DNA of 64,000 nucleotides from Corticium candelabrum (taxonomy: Eukaryota > Porifera > Homoscleromorpha > Homosclerophorida > Plakinidae), in contig NC_085093.1 in NCBI RefSeq assembly GCF_963422355.1, forward strand, positions 210,561 through 274,560. Direction: 5' to 3'. Both the position numbers and the translations under genes were made by a program. How positions within the stretch are numbered: the first letter of the stretch is position 1; every line of letters begins with the position of its first letter. The notes under the pieces were generated by a model. It was given only the letters and a program-made list of their open reading frames with translations, did no database searches and was not told the origin of the DNA. This document shows positions 34,744-49,900 of the stretch, in pieces.

Positions 34744-35283
34744 CTACTCATGCTGAATAGCAATTTCAGTTGAGGGCGGCTTCTGTGTAACAGCTGGTGA
34801 TGTGTAGGGAGCCTGGATGGTCAGCACACCCTGATCAGTCAATGTGCTCTTCATCTGTGGAAGTTGCGTTCCTTCTGGCAGACAAACAATTCTTGAAAAT
34901 TCACGGTAGTGACGATGATGATCTGATTGGTCTTCATGTTTGGCTTGTACCTCCAAAGTATTTTCCCGCGTTTTAATCTGAACATCTTCAGGCTTAAATC
35001 CTCTCACGTCAAATTTCCACTGCACTTTCTTCTGACCATCTTCTTCAACGATACAAGGCTGAACGGCGTGCTTGCGAAACAAAGAATGAATATCTGCCGT
35101 TGGAAGATGACGATCGTAATGTTGCTGCATCCCAGCGAACTGACGCTCCAAATGGCGCATGTCGCGTTCCATGGCCCTCACAGCACGATCGATGTCACCC
35201 ATAGAGCTGCCTGAATGCATGATGGTAGGCCACATCATCTCACTCCAAGGATCATTGTGATCGAATAGACGAATGAGAGACAT
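34744..35283 (-). CDS. small heat shock protein (HSP20 / alpha-crystallin family)
   Basis: A single exon. From the ATG at 35281-35283 (MSLIRLFDHNDPW) the product is 179 aa; the frame is open to 35370, but the TATA box there argues for the inner ATG. The N-terminal arm is followed by a coiled segment (MERDMRHLERQFAGMQ). An alpha-crystallin domain lies at about residues 80-165: VQWKFDVRGFKPEDVQIKT, with the GVLTI (GxL) motif. An IAI motif of I-x-I type sits in the tail EIAIQHE. Family role: an ATP-independent holdase that forms oligomers and keeps unfolding proteins soluble. The promoter carries a heat-shock element, so heat induction through HSF is expected. The gene is intronless, as is common for heat-induced genes. 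Confidence 0.93.
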   Translation of the reverse strand: MSLIRLFDHNDPWSEMMWPTIMHSGSSMGDIDRAVRAMERDMRHLERQFAGMQQHYDRHLPTADIHSLFRKHAVQPCIVEEDGQKKVQWKFDVRGFKPEDVQIKTRENTLEVQAKHEDQSDHHRHYREFSRIVCLPEGTQLPQMKSTLTDQGVLTIQAPYTSPAVTQKPPSTEIAIQHE

Positions 35284-35356
35284 AGCTATCCCGATTCGAT
35301 CGAAACGAAACCGTTGAGACTTCAATTCAAATGCTGCTCGTCTAGAAGACTTGTCT

Positions 35357-35363
35357 TTATATA
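35357..35363 (-). promoter_or_regulatory. TATA box of the small HSP gene
   Basis: TATATAA on the minus strand, about 75 bp upstream of the chosen ATG and about 50 bp downstream of the heat-shock element. Confidence 0.75.
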
Positions 35364-35411
35364 GCCACACGCCGAGCCGGTAATGACTGGTTCGTAGTCG
35401 GTTCTGTGTGG

Positions 35412-35424
35412 TTCTGGAAACTTC
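35412..35424 (-). promoter_or_regulatory. heat-shock element (three alternating 5-bp units)
   Basis: TTCTGGAAACTTC has TTC, GAA and TTC triplets with exact 2-bp spacing, a perfect three-unit HSF site, placed about 50 bp upstream of the TATA box. Confidence 0.85.
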
Positions 35425-35511
35425 TGGACGGCTACGTACTGGTCATCACCATCCATCCAGTCACTCCCCAAACACGCCTACTCACGTGACGCGAATCTGA
35501 TAGGAAAAAGT

Positions 35512-35562
35512 TAGCCTCGAAGTTCCAAACCGTCTAGGAGACGGTCTGGAACTTCGAGGCTA
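35512..35562. repeat. 51-bp near-perfect hairpin upstream of the small HSP gene
   Basis: Two 24-bp arms (35512-35535 and 35539-35562) are reverse complements with one mismatch and a 3-bp spacer (AGG). Each arm contains GAAGTTCCA or its complement TGGAACTTC. It lies about 90 bp upstream of the heat-shock element, with no target duplication seen. Confidence 0.9.
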
Positions 35563-36181
35563 GGAAAGAGTTGGCTGTTTTCTCTCGTTGCTATTGCCAC
35601 TGCTAACAGAAGCAGCTAACGTAGAACAATGAAAGAAAGCCGATTGAATTTGCTGATGTTATTTGTACATTGAAGGCGTACTTATTATTAAATTGATCTT
35701 CTGCATGCTGAGAATGACTCTAGGGGATGTCGTCAAAAATCGCATACCCAACCAACACCAATAACAAAGAATTTTTCACTTCTACAGAAAAATATCAAGT
35801 ACTATGTATAAATTATTAGCATTAATGGATCTAATTAATTAATTAACGAGGACTACAATATTCTACATCATCCGTTAGTTCTTGAATTGCAGTCGGCAGC
35901 ATTGTTTGTTTGTAGCACGACTCGTTTCAGTCAATGACGGATTTGTGTTATAAATCTAAGATTTATTTTTTTATAATTTTAAAAACTAATTGATAAAAAT
36001 TAATTCTAAAAAATCCACTTTTCTATTTTATTACCAAACCGTTGTCTTCTATTACTACTGTACAGTAAGTACATGTACTGTACGTATATACAAGCTCAAA
36101 GTCATTGAAATCAGTGTGCGTCGTCATCCGATGCTTGGAACCACGAGCTGCGGTTGGTGATCACGTGATCGTGGGATAAAG
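35563..36181. other. divergent spacer between HSP20 and septin genes
   Basis: About 600 bp of mostly AT-rich DNA (TTAATTAATTAA near 35835; T/A-rich block 35950-36040) before the septin start. No further gene is seen. Confidence 0.5.
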
Positions 36182-37429
36182 ATGGATTCTAAGGTATCTT
36201 TCTTGGTCTTACAACACACACGTTCTAGCGCTATCATTATTGTTTAAACCTTTCAGAAACAGAGCCGGCATCTAACTCAAGCACAAGCCGACGGTAAGCA
36301 AACGCCCTGCTTGCGGTCTGTCTCTTGTTCCTTAGTGGAACTGTGCAATACGATGGGCTGTTCCTGGCGCCACTGCCTTGTGCCCATCAATTACTCTTGT
36401 TCGCAAACTGCGTTTCGTGAGCGACGGCACGCTCGGAATCGCGTTCAAATGTCGAGTAAAAACGTCGCGAAATGTTACACTATCACCACCATTTGTTGAT
36501 TGCAACTGGTCGTTGAGACGCGTAGACGGCGAACTGTTGCGTCGAAACGTAATTCCAGCACTACGCGAAGGAGCTAGAATGGCGTAGGTATTATTTAGGA
36601 GAGTCTGAAGAGTGAGTATTGTTAGGAAGGTTTGAGAAGGGAAGAAGCATGCAGTAGGTCAATTGGCTAGAGAAATCTGTTGAAGGTGGTTGCAGCTCTC
36701 GGGTATATACGTATGTTGCGTTCAAAGTTCTCTTGTCTTTATTCTTTGCAAGGCACACACTTGCTGGTACAGTAACTAATTTATTTATGTCTGAAAATGC
36801 AAGACCAAACAATTGCATGCTATTGATTTATCTTAATCATTACTTACATAGGGAAGGTCTCGTGTAGGTAGACTTGTAATCAGTCCTCTTCGCGCGCGCT
36901 CTACGTGTTTTTGCAGGAGTCTGGATAGTAGGGTGTGCTTACTTTGATTAAAACTTTCACATGGCTGTTTGCTGTAATCAGATTGATGATTGTTGGAGTA
37001 GGTTTAATTGAGTTAATACAGTATACTTTAACAGCAGTTTTGCAATCAGACAACAATGGCTGGTGGTTACTCTTCCGTAGCTTTATATGCTGATACCATT
37101 ACTATGTGAGTAAGCTAGCATCAGAGATGGGTTAGATTTTGATTTCACATGTCCTCTCTAGCTTGAGAAGGGTCAGACCAAGATCTTGCTTTACAAATTT
37201 ACTTGGATGTGATTCTGTCATTTAGATGCTCACTGTCTTTATGTGTGCTTCTAGTTCTGACTAAAGTGTTCAGCAAGGCCAATGTGGATGAACCCGGTCA
37301 TGTTCCACCATCACTAGTGCCGGAACTTATTACTCAGGTGTTTGGCACTGGCATTAGTTCGACAGACTTGGAGCAACTTCAACGAAAAGCGGAAGCCAAA
37401 GCTACAAGATGTGAGTTTGTGGATAAGTC

Positions 37430-37486
<57 letters not shown>

Positions 37487-38264
37487 TGTGTGTGTGATGC
37501 TATTGATATCACTTAAGTTTCATTTGGTGTTTCACAGCTGGTATTGATCTTCTTGATTTTATCGAGTTGGCAAGAGGACTAATGCGTCACACAACTCAGT
37601 GGGGGACACTGCAAACCAGGCTAGATAGCTATGTCGGATTTGATACAATTCAAGATCAACTGAAAAAGAAATGTTTGAAGAGAGGCTTCGAGGTTAACCT
37701 AATGGTTGTTGGTAAGTGGCCTAATCACTGACTAACTCACTGAGAAAGTTTTCAAGTGTACAATACATTATACACTCACACTAGTCATTTGTATCAGAAC
37801 CATGAAGTATTAATTGGGTTTTCAGGTGAATCTGGTCTTGGAAAGTCGACGTTGGTCAACACTCTGTTCAAGTCGAAAGTTAGTCGAAATTCTTGTGCTC
37901 CTGATGAAAACCCGATGCCCAAAACTGTAGATGTTCGCTCAGTTTCTCACGGTCAGAATGAATACGATATGAAAATCAATATGTATGTGGTAATGGTAGT
38001 TCTTGATGTTGCTGTAGTGATTGAGGAGCAAGGAGTCAGGCTGAAACTAACCATTACAGATACACCAGGATTTGGAGATCAAATCAACAATGATCATTGG
38101 TATGTAAACGGGTTGTTTTTATTGCCTAGAGTTAAGCATTTAGTGTGAGTCATTAGACCATTCTGCACATTTATATGGGTTGAACGTGAAGCACCTGACC
38201 TGTACCTGTAATATAAATGTGTAGGAGTGGTCTCTCAAGCAGGCACTGCACAAATTTGTAAGAC

Positions 38265-38306
<42 letters not shown>

Positions 38307-38523
38307 ATTTGCACTTGTACTTGTTGTTCTCGATGATTTCTTTGTTGCAGTTGGCTTCCTGTGTTGGACTACGTGAACGAACAGTTTGAAGTTTACCTGA
38401 ATGAAGAAGTCAGTGTGACACGTAGGAAGAATATTCCGGACTCTCGTGTTCATGCTTGTCTATATTTCATATCTCCTACAGGACACCAGTAAGGCACTGG
38501 CATTACTGTTTTGTTCACACTCA

Positions 38524-38592
<69 letters not shown>

Positions 38593-39845
38593 CGTGTGTT
38601 AGTTGTGTTATTGGCAACCTTTCTTGACTCACTCATTTGTATTAGTCTACAACAATTGGATGTTGAGTTCATGAAACGCCTTGACCAGTGCGTCAACATC
38701 ATTCCAGTGATAGCGAAGTCCGACACGATGACGCTAGAAGAGAGAAACGCATTCAAGGCAAGGATCCGTGAAGACATTAATCATCATGGCATAAACATCT
38801 ACCCATGTGCCTATGTGCCTGAGGATGACGAAGATGCCGAAGAGAATGCAAAGATTGAGGTAAAAGCTTAAGCATTAGACTTCCTTGTCATCACGTTGGA
38901 TCTAAAATGTATAGTGATGTTTATAGAATTTGTTGCCATTTGCTGTCGTTGGGAGCGATCGAGAGTACAAAATCGGCGGCAAGAAAGTCTTGGGACGTCA
39001 GACCAAGTGGGGCTTTGTGGAGATTGAGAATAAGCAGCATTGCGAGTTCTCTCACTTGAGAGACATGCTCATCAGGTCAGTGACGTAAGCAGCCGGGTAG
39101 CACTATGTGTGATTGATACGTGACCTCAAGGGAAATCGATTAATTAAGAGCGTCAGCCTGGTGTTATGGTATTAACATATTTTTGTGGTTGTGCACAATA
39201 TAGTTAGGTGTAGTCATGAGGTACTAAGAGAAAGTACAGTTGACCACCAGATACACCAAGCTAGTGACACCTTAGTAGACACTTGGTTAGTCTGTCTATG
39301 TAACTTGTTTGCACTCTAGGCACGATGAGAGACTACGGATCACCAGTGCACAATATTGCATAATGGTGTGATCATGAATATTTATATAATGTGGGTGTTG
39401 GTTCGAGCTTATTGGTATGATAGAAAATAGCAAATAGAATGACACAGACAGTGAACACAGTGAAAGTAGACGCAGTACTAAGTATGGACACAGTGCCAGA
39501 CTTCTGTATGCATTTTTTGAAGTACAAATCTTGATCAATTGTACAGTGTTACTGATTTACAGTCTGAGGTACCATTTTAAGTAATTAATGTCTTGCAATT
39601 TGCTTGTGTTGCAACAGTATGGATGGTTGTGACTGTCTAAAGCCTTCATGTGCACATATTGTGTTTGTAGTGCACTCTGTTTTGGTGTTGTTTGTTGTAG
39701 TTTGTAGTAGTCAATCGATGATGTCTGTTTGTTTAGGACTCACATGCAAGATCTGAAGGAAACGACTGACAAGGTTCACTACGAGAATTTCCGACGATCT
39801 CACATGCAGACGAGCTCTGACTATGGTGGAGAGAGCAACATCTGA
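36182..39845 (+). CDS. septin, SEPT3/9/12-like, with EF-hand-like N-terminal extension
   Basis: Ten exons (36182-36193, 36257-36293, 37255-37410, 37538-37711, 37826-37951, 38018-38099, 38351-38488, 38646-38859, 38927-39075, 39737-39845) keep phase throughout and give 398 aa. G motifs: P-loop GESGLGKS at 127-134, [32 protein letters not shown] before the P-loop, and the lack of a long C-terminal coiled coil, place it with the SEPT3/9/12 group. Septins polymerise into hetero-oligomeric filaments at membranes and the cytokinetic ring. Residues 1-85 ([19 protein letters not shown], then [15 protein letters not shown]) read like a calmodulin-type EF-hand pair that has lost the calcium-binding acidic residues. 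This extension is unusual for the family. Introns hold GT/GA, CTGT and CA tracts. Confidence 0.92.
37432..37495. repeat. (GT)n-(GA)n compound microsatellite
   Basis: GT repeats followed by GAGAGA and again GT, in a septin intron. Confidence 0.95.
38264..38307. repeat. (GTCT)n microsatellite
   Basis: About ten GTCT units in a septin intron. Confidence 0.95.
38516..38592. repeat. (CA)n microsatellite
   Basis: CA repeat in a septin intron between the exons ending 38488 and starting 38646. Confidence 0.95.
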
Positions 39846-41292
39846 ATGAATACTAGGTCTGTTTGGGAGGCTTTTCGATGCTTTCGTGTTTGTTTTGAAT
39901 GGAATTAAAACAGGACTCTAGTAATTAAGGAATTGCTTTAAGAAGTTTGGTAAGCTTGTATGCATTCTGTTATGGGCATTTACTTCATCGTATTCGACAG
40001 ATTGGAAATGCAGTGAGTACACAATATGTGGACGTTGATGCACCAAACTGTGCTGTATGAGTAGTAGTTGAGGTGGTGGTATTCATCGGTTTGCTAGACT
40101 AGTGCAGAGCTTTTTGCTTTCATGTAATGTAATGAAGGGAACAATTGGAGAATTAAGAAATTAGCGTGTATGCTTAGTACAATAACATGAATAGAAGAAG
40201 GTGAGTGATTAGACAAGTGGCTGTTTTACTGATGCAGTAGAGTAGATAAGATGCCACTTTCAAACATCTAGGGAACTAGTAATTGTATGAGTTATTAGTA
40301 ATTCGTGTAGTTCAGTTGTTGTTTGTGTTGATAGTATCTGTAAGTATATTGACATTGTGTATATCCTGGTATAGCACTGTCTGGTTCTTGTCTCATGCTA
40401 TAACCTTTTTTGCATGCGCATTCACATTTAATTAAAGAACTCACTGTTATTGAGTAGTATCAGACGCAAACAACCACCACAATCATATCAAGGTGTTAGT
40501 TGAAAATTGGAAAGAGTATTATTCAGATAACTATTTCAAATAATCTCTTCACTGATAGCCTTGCACTGTCGTTCTCCTCCTTTCTCACCTTCCTTTCTCG
40601 CCCTCCTTTCTCGCCCTCCTTTGTTCTCCTCCTTTGTTCTCCTCCTTTGTTCTCCTTCTTCCCCCCCCCCCCCCCCCCGAATGAGGCTACAAACACCCAG
40701 CATGACAGCGTGCGGAGAGGGTCTGGTACGAGGCTATTCACTGACTGATAAGACGATTTTAATAGAGAAAGAAAGGAAAAATTTTCTCCAAGAATGATGC
40801 AAAGATATTTCGATTTCTGATACTATTTAAAGGTCAAGTATCTGTTAAGTTTCTATGACAAATCTGATAGCGTTGATGCTGTGGTTCTCAGTATCAGCAC
40901 AGTTTGTTTGTCATTACTGAACGTGTGTTGTGAGATGGTTGGCGAAGCGATGGTAGTAGGCTTCCTAGCTTTCCTTTACTAACTCAATAATTGTTCATCA
41001 CGTAGCAACAAATAATAACTCCTAACCAAACGGTTGGTACATCTAATGCCATTCGATTGTTTTAATTTGAGGAGGTGAAACCAAATTCCACGTTTGTTTC
41101 CATAGTCAATTAGTTTAAGTGCAATTGAATTTGTCAGTGCCGATTTGCAAATGGTCAGCTGACCGACACAGATAATATGATCACGAGACCATCAGTTCCT
41201 GTGTTTGGGGTTGACGTCACTCGGTACAACGCAGCCATTCATTTGTCACAACAATCGCGTGTTGCACAGAGAGGACACGTCAGAGCGCGGCC
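39846..41292. other. intergenic region between septin and FOXK genes
   Basis: About 1.4 kb without a recognised gene. It holds the septin 3' flank, the pyrimidine tract at 40570-40679 and the FOXK promoter. FOXK's first exon is markedly GC-richer than this spacer. Confidence 0.6.
40570..40679. repeat. polypyrimidine minisatellite ending in a ~19-bp poly(C) run
   Basis: Tandem units of the types CTCCTTTCTCGCC and TTTGTTCTCCTCC run into a run of about 19-20 C. The strand bias is extreme: almost pure pyrimidine for 110 bp. Such tracts can form triplex DNA, and the G-rich strand quadruplex-like folds. The run length is prone to sequencing error. Confidence 0.9.
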
Positions 41293-45240
<3,948 letters not shown>

Positions 45241-46396
45241 GGATCTTGTTGTATGGCACATGGCTCACATACTTGATTGCATGAACAGGAACTGTATTTA
45301 CCACGTGATTGTTTTGCCAGCAAACTGGGCATAGCGCAATGACAGGCAGGCCTGTGTTGCTGCTTCTGTAGTTTTGGCTTTTCATATACTTGTACTTGAT
45401 TACCCATTTGGTACCAATGTAATGGGTTGCATGAGGTGGCAACGCATGAGATGCAGTGGCTGAATTACCTACCAGAGTATGGCTTTGTATACATAGAAGT
45501 AAAGATCCAATTTCTTATTCTGTAGGTAGTAATTGCATCTATGTGGTGGTCACCTCTGGGACAACAGCATTGAGGGACTCCCGACCCTTTCTAATATTCA
45601 TTCAATACTAGAGAACTTGTAATGCACACAGTTATTACACTACTTGAGGAGCAATTGATGAGATTGTGGCAGTCTGAGTTGGTCTCTAAACCTAACTTGA
45701 ACTGTGGTCAATTGATGAGGTTTGCTCCTAATCATGCAGTGTGACAGAAATTATGCGGTATATTAACAATGGAAACTAGAGATAGATGATGGTGAGACAG
45801 GAAACATCCCTATTGACTCCTTCAAACACGCATTTTCTACACTCCATCTGATGTGCATTGCTACAAGCAGTTGAATACATGTCATACATCTAAACTTGCA
45901 TTTTATTCCATTCTTCCTACTGCACAGAAGAAAATGATGTATATTTCTAGTTGTATTGATTGGCAAGATTGGTAGAACCACTCCTATTGCATGTACATGT
46001 ATTTCATTGCCTTGCTAGTTGACTTAGGGAATCATCTGGCTATAGCTCCTGCTGGGAAAGCACTAACTCAAGCCAGTCTACAAGCCTGGTAGCATATGTC
46101 ACTAAAGTATAACAATTTGTACAGGAGAGAATTAGCTAGTTAATAAGGTGGTCGTCATCCCTATCCTATACAGTAATCCTACAAGTGCTACATAAGGTCT
46201 GATTGATTGGTTAATTTAAAAAGTGGACAAACACTGACCATCTCTAGACATACAACTAAAGTGCCAACTCAGATGATCTATTAGGAAGACATACTATTTT
46301 AGCTATCATATACACACCACAGTGAACACGTGATCTCCACACTACCATCGTAATCTCTGAACTGCACTGTACGTTCAACTGTCGCGACAAGACACA
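45241..46396. other. intergenic spacer between converging FOXK and COX6B
   Basis: About 1.15 kb between the FOXK stop and the COX6B stop, so both 3' ends share it. The open frames at 45101-45442 and 45763-45981 on the minus strand show no homology or splice support. No repeat family is recognised. Confidence 0.6.
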
Positions 46397-46669
46397 TCAG
46401 TTGTCACCCTGTTCATCGCTCTTCAATCCAGGGAATATTCCTTGTTCTCTTTGGTCATCCCAGGCTTCGATCCAGCCATTAGGACAGAACGCCTTGTACC
46501 TCTTTTCAAACCATTGGCATGGTGTTGCATCTTCTCCGGTTTTCCCTTTAGCCTTTGTACACCTGTGGAAATCTACGTAGTTCTGCCAGCAATTCTTCGT
46601 TTGGTTTGTATTCGGAAAGCGAGCGTCAAATCCTGGCGTTTCGAGTTTAATTCTCTCCTTTCCTGACAT
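46397..46669 (-). CDS. COX6B: cytochrome c oxidase subunit 6B
   Basis: A single open frame of 90 aa (MSGKERIKLETPGFDARFPN...). The twin-Cys pattern is intact: CWQNYVDFHRC (Cx9C) and CQWFEKRYKAFC (Cx10C). The motifs DARFPNTNQTKNCW, EAWDDQREQGIFPG and overall length (COX6B1 is 86 aa) fit the family closely. It is a nuclear-encoded subunit on the intermembrane-space face of complex IV and bridges the two halves of the dimer. Import and folding use the MIA40 disulfide relay, so no cleavable presequence is expected or seen. It is divergent from LENG8, with about 330 bp between the starts. Confidence 0.97.
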   Translation of the reverse strand: MSGKERIKLETPGFDARFPNTNQTKNCWQNYVDFHRCTKAKGKTGEDATPCQWFEKRYKAFCPNGWIEAWDDQREQGIFPGLKSDEQGDN

Positions 46670-46997
46670 TTTAGTATCTGAAAAACAGAAAGGACGCTAA
46701 ACGGTTGCTAGAGAAGACACAAATTCTCTCAGACTGACCACCAAATTCAGTACCAGTAAACTGACTGCGCATGTGCGAAAGCAATCCGGGTGTGACTTAC
46801 AAGTTTCAACAGAATACGGGGTTAAATTTATAAGGATAGACCTACGAAATTATGGTACTAGCAACCCTACTAAAATTCTACCATTTTCTGTTGTAAAATA
46901 AAGTTAACATCCGGGAGCTTTTACATGTTGCGCAGACGCAAACGTCATAGGCCATTGAATCATCGTTCGTCTGTGTTTGAGTCGGCGAACACGAACA
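46670..46997. promoter_or_regulatory. shared COX6B / LENG8 divergent promoter region
   Basis: Only 328 bp separate the two ATGs, which face away from each other, so the promoters must lie here. It contains CTGCGCATGTGCGAAAG near 46765, which resembles the palindromic NRF1 site GCGCATGCGC. No TATA box is evident. The regulatory role is an inference from position. Confidence 0.5.
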
Positions 46998-49900
46998 ATG
47001 CAAAACGCAGCTTGGAGGTAACATTTTTTCTATTTCATGTACGTATTTAAGCGATGTGTTTTGTTTAGCCACATGGGGTTCCAACAGGGAACGGCTCTGT
47101 ACGGCACCACATACAACCAAATGCAAACACAATACCCTTACTACAGCTACGCGTCGTCGGCAGCACCGCAGTGAGTAATAGCTTTTGAATGACAGTGTGT
47201 CATCAAAGTTTACGTTTTCCCTGCCGTTTACGACGCGCTGGCATGCGTTTAGTGAGACGTCGCTCTGTATGCGTTTGTCATTGTCGAGGACCTTCTGTGT
47301 ACTTGCTGTACGCGTCCGTGTGTCTCTGTCTGTCTGTCTGTTTGTTTGTCTGTGTCTCTGTGACTATCTCTCTGTCTGTCTGTCTTGTCTGGTTGATTTG
47401 ATTGATTGAGACTTTATTTTACGACGGGAATCCCTGGACACAGTGGCTGATCTTCCGGGAACCGTGCTTACAAGAAACAATTTACACTATTAATTACACT
47501 AAATCTAATCAAGCATACAGATATAGTTCCTTAGACTATATCTAAACACTACTCTATTTGAAATCGTTCTCAATGAGGAAGGGAGCGAGTTCCAGAAACA
47601 CTGGACCCGATAGAAGAAGGTACGGCACAGGGCTTCAGTGTGCAGCGGTGAGAGGATGACTCCTGACGCTGAGAGACGCGTACCATACGTGCTGCTGATG
47701 TCCGACTTATTGAATCGAAAACAAATTTCTCTGGGAGCCAGCAAATAGAAACCGCGATGAGCTAGAGATCCTAAGTAGAAAGCATGACGTGTCTTGCAGG
47801 TGCTCAGGCCATATTTTTCAAGGATAGGTGAAATATCACCAGTGGGCTCCCTACCACGACGACCATCGAGGACTCGTAGACATCGCTTTTCAATTCTCTG
47901 AAGCTTAGCCGAAATACCAGTAGAACCATCATTCCAAATAGAAGAACAGTAGTCAAGATCCGGTTGAATAATCGATCGCACAAACGCCACATGACCAGGA
48001 ACATTGAATAGTTTGAATGACCTGTATAAAACACCTAATTTTCGTGCAACTTTCTTCACAGCAGAACTCAAATGGTGACGCCAATTCAGATTGCGATCGA
48101 AAATAACACCCAGATATTTTGCAGAGTCTACTGGTTTGAGAGCAACGTCATCCACAGTAATTGATAAAGAAGAACGATTAATTGTATCACGAAATTTTCG
48201 AAATAGAAGCAATTTTGATTTCTTTCCATTTAGCATCATCAAATTGTCTCTGAACCAGGCTGATAATAAGTTAACATCAATTTGAAGAACAGACAACACA
48301 TCATTATAGGAATTACCAGATATAGAAAGACAGGTGTCATCAGCATATGAAATGACTGAAGAACGTAAATCACCCAAAGGAAGGTCACTTGTGTAGAAAT
48401 TGAATAATAGTGGCCCAAGTTTTGAACCTTGCGGAACTCCTCTCAAGCAGCGAGACCGAAATGACTTCACTTCTCCAACTTGGACAAACTGCCAATGATC
48501 CAATAGATAATTTGACAGCCACTTATGAACATTACCTACCACCCCACATTTGGCGAACTTTCTAAGGAGACACTGATGGTTCACAGTGTCAAAAGCCTTA
48601 CGCAAGTCAAGAAAGACTACACCAGAGCAACGGTAATTATCCTTTGCTTCTAGGAGGTTATCTGCTAGGATTCCCACAGCATCCTGGGTAGATCTGTCTT
48701 TCCTGAAACGACACTGTGACTCCGGAATGAGCGAGTTAGATTCCAAAAATGAATTCAGTTGACAGAAAACAAAGTGGTCCAATAACTTGGAAACGGATGC
48801 TAGTAACGATACCGGGCGATAATTAACGGGGTCACTTCTGTCACCAGACTTGAAAACCGGAGTGACCCTTGAACAATTCCAGTCATTAGGGACCTTCCCA
48901 GTGGAAAGGGAGACATTAAATAGATCAGCAAGTGAGGCTGCAATTGCAGAGGCGCCCGCTTTGAGAAAACACGCTTCAATTCCATCTGCACCACAAGCCT
49001 TCTTAACGTCCAGATTCTGGAGAAGACGTAAAACATCTTGATCGCTAACGCTGAAAAAGAAGAAAGTAGATCTTCACCTGCATCGTCCCTGCCGTCTGGA
49101 GACATAGTTTGCTGCAAAGACGTTTCATCAACTGTCCCAACAACAGAACCAAATTGCTGCCCTAAAGACACAACGAATGGACTTGGAGGAGAGCGCTCTC
49201 TGCCCCGACCCACAAGGTCATTTACCACCTTCCAGAAGCGATGAGGCTGGCTATGGAGCGATGTAAGCGTCATGCGGAAATATTCAGCTTTTGCCTTCCG
49301 TAAAGAGTACTTGACCCTATTTCGACATTGCTTGTATTCTCTTTCAAAGAGTAGTCGTTCCTCAAGTGAGCGTTTGCTTGAAATAGACGCTCGATGACAA
49401 AAGTCTCTTTTACGGATAAGCTTGATAGTAGAGTTGTTCATCCAAGGCAATAGAGTAAACTTTCTTTGACGATGACTTTTAATTGGAAAGTGGTCGTCCA
49501 CCACATTCATGAAAATTGACTTCCACGTGTCCCATTTATCATTAATATCCGTAAAAGCAGATACTAGAGACCAAGGCTCTTTATAAAGAGCATCAATAAA
49601 TAATGTGACTTATTGTCAGGCATTGAACGATAACGACGGTCTAAAGGGCAAAGTGAACAGGAGGGGGGAAGTCTGGTACAGCCAATGATGTTGTGATCTG
49701 CCTCCCTGCCTGTACAGTAGTCTTGCGCAGCCAGCCCTTCCCCCCTTTTGACTCTGTTGACTTCCTCTCCCGCCAATGGAATTCAAAAGGGCGGAGTGTC
49801 TGGCTGCCTCTCTGTGTGTCTACCTGTTTGTCTGTCTGTATGTCTGTTTGTCCAATCTCACTAAAACAGCTCAGGTTGTCAGAAACGCCCTTTTGCATTT

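Noticed and set aside
37756-38148. Continuous 130-aa frame through a septin intron
   Set aside because: The segment between 37952 and 38017 breaks the conserved septin sequence and has GT-AG ends, so it is intron read-through.
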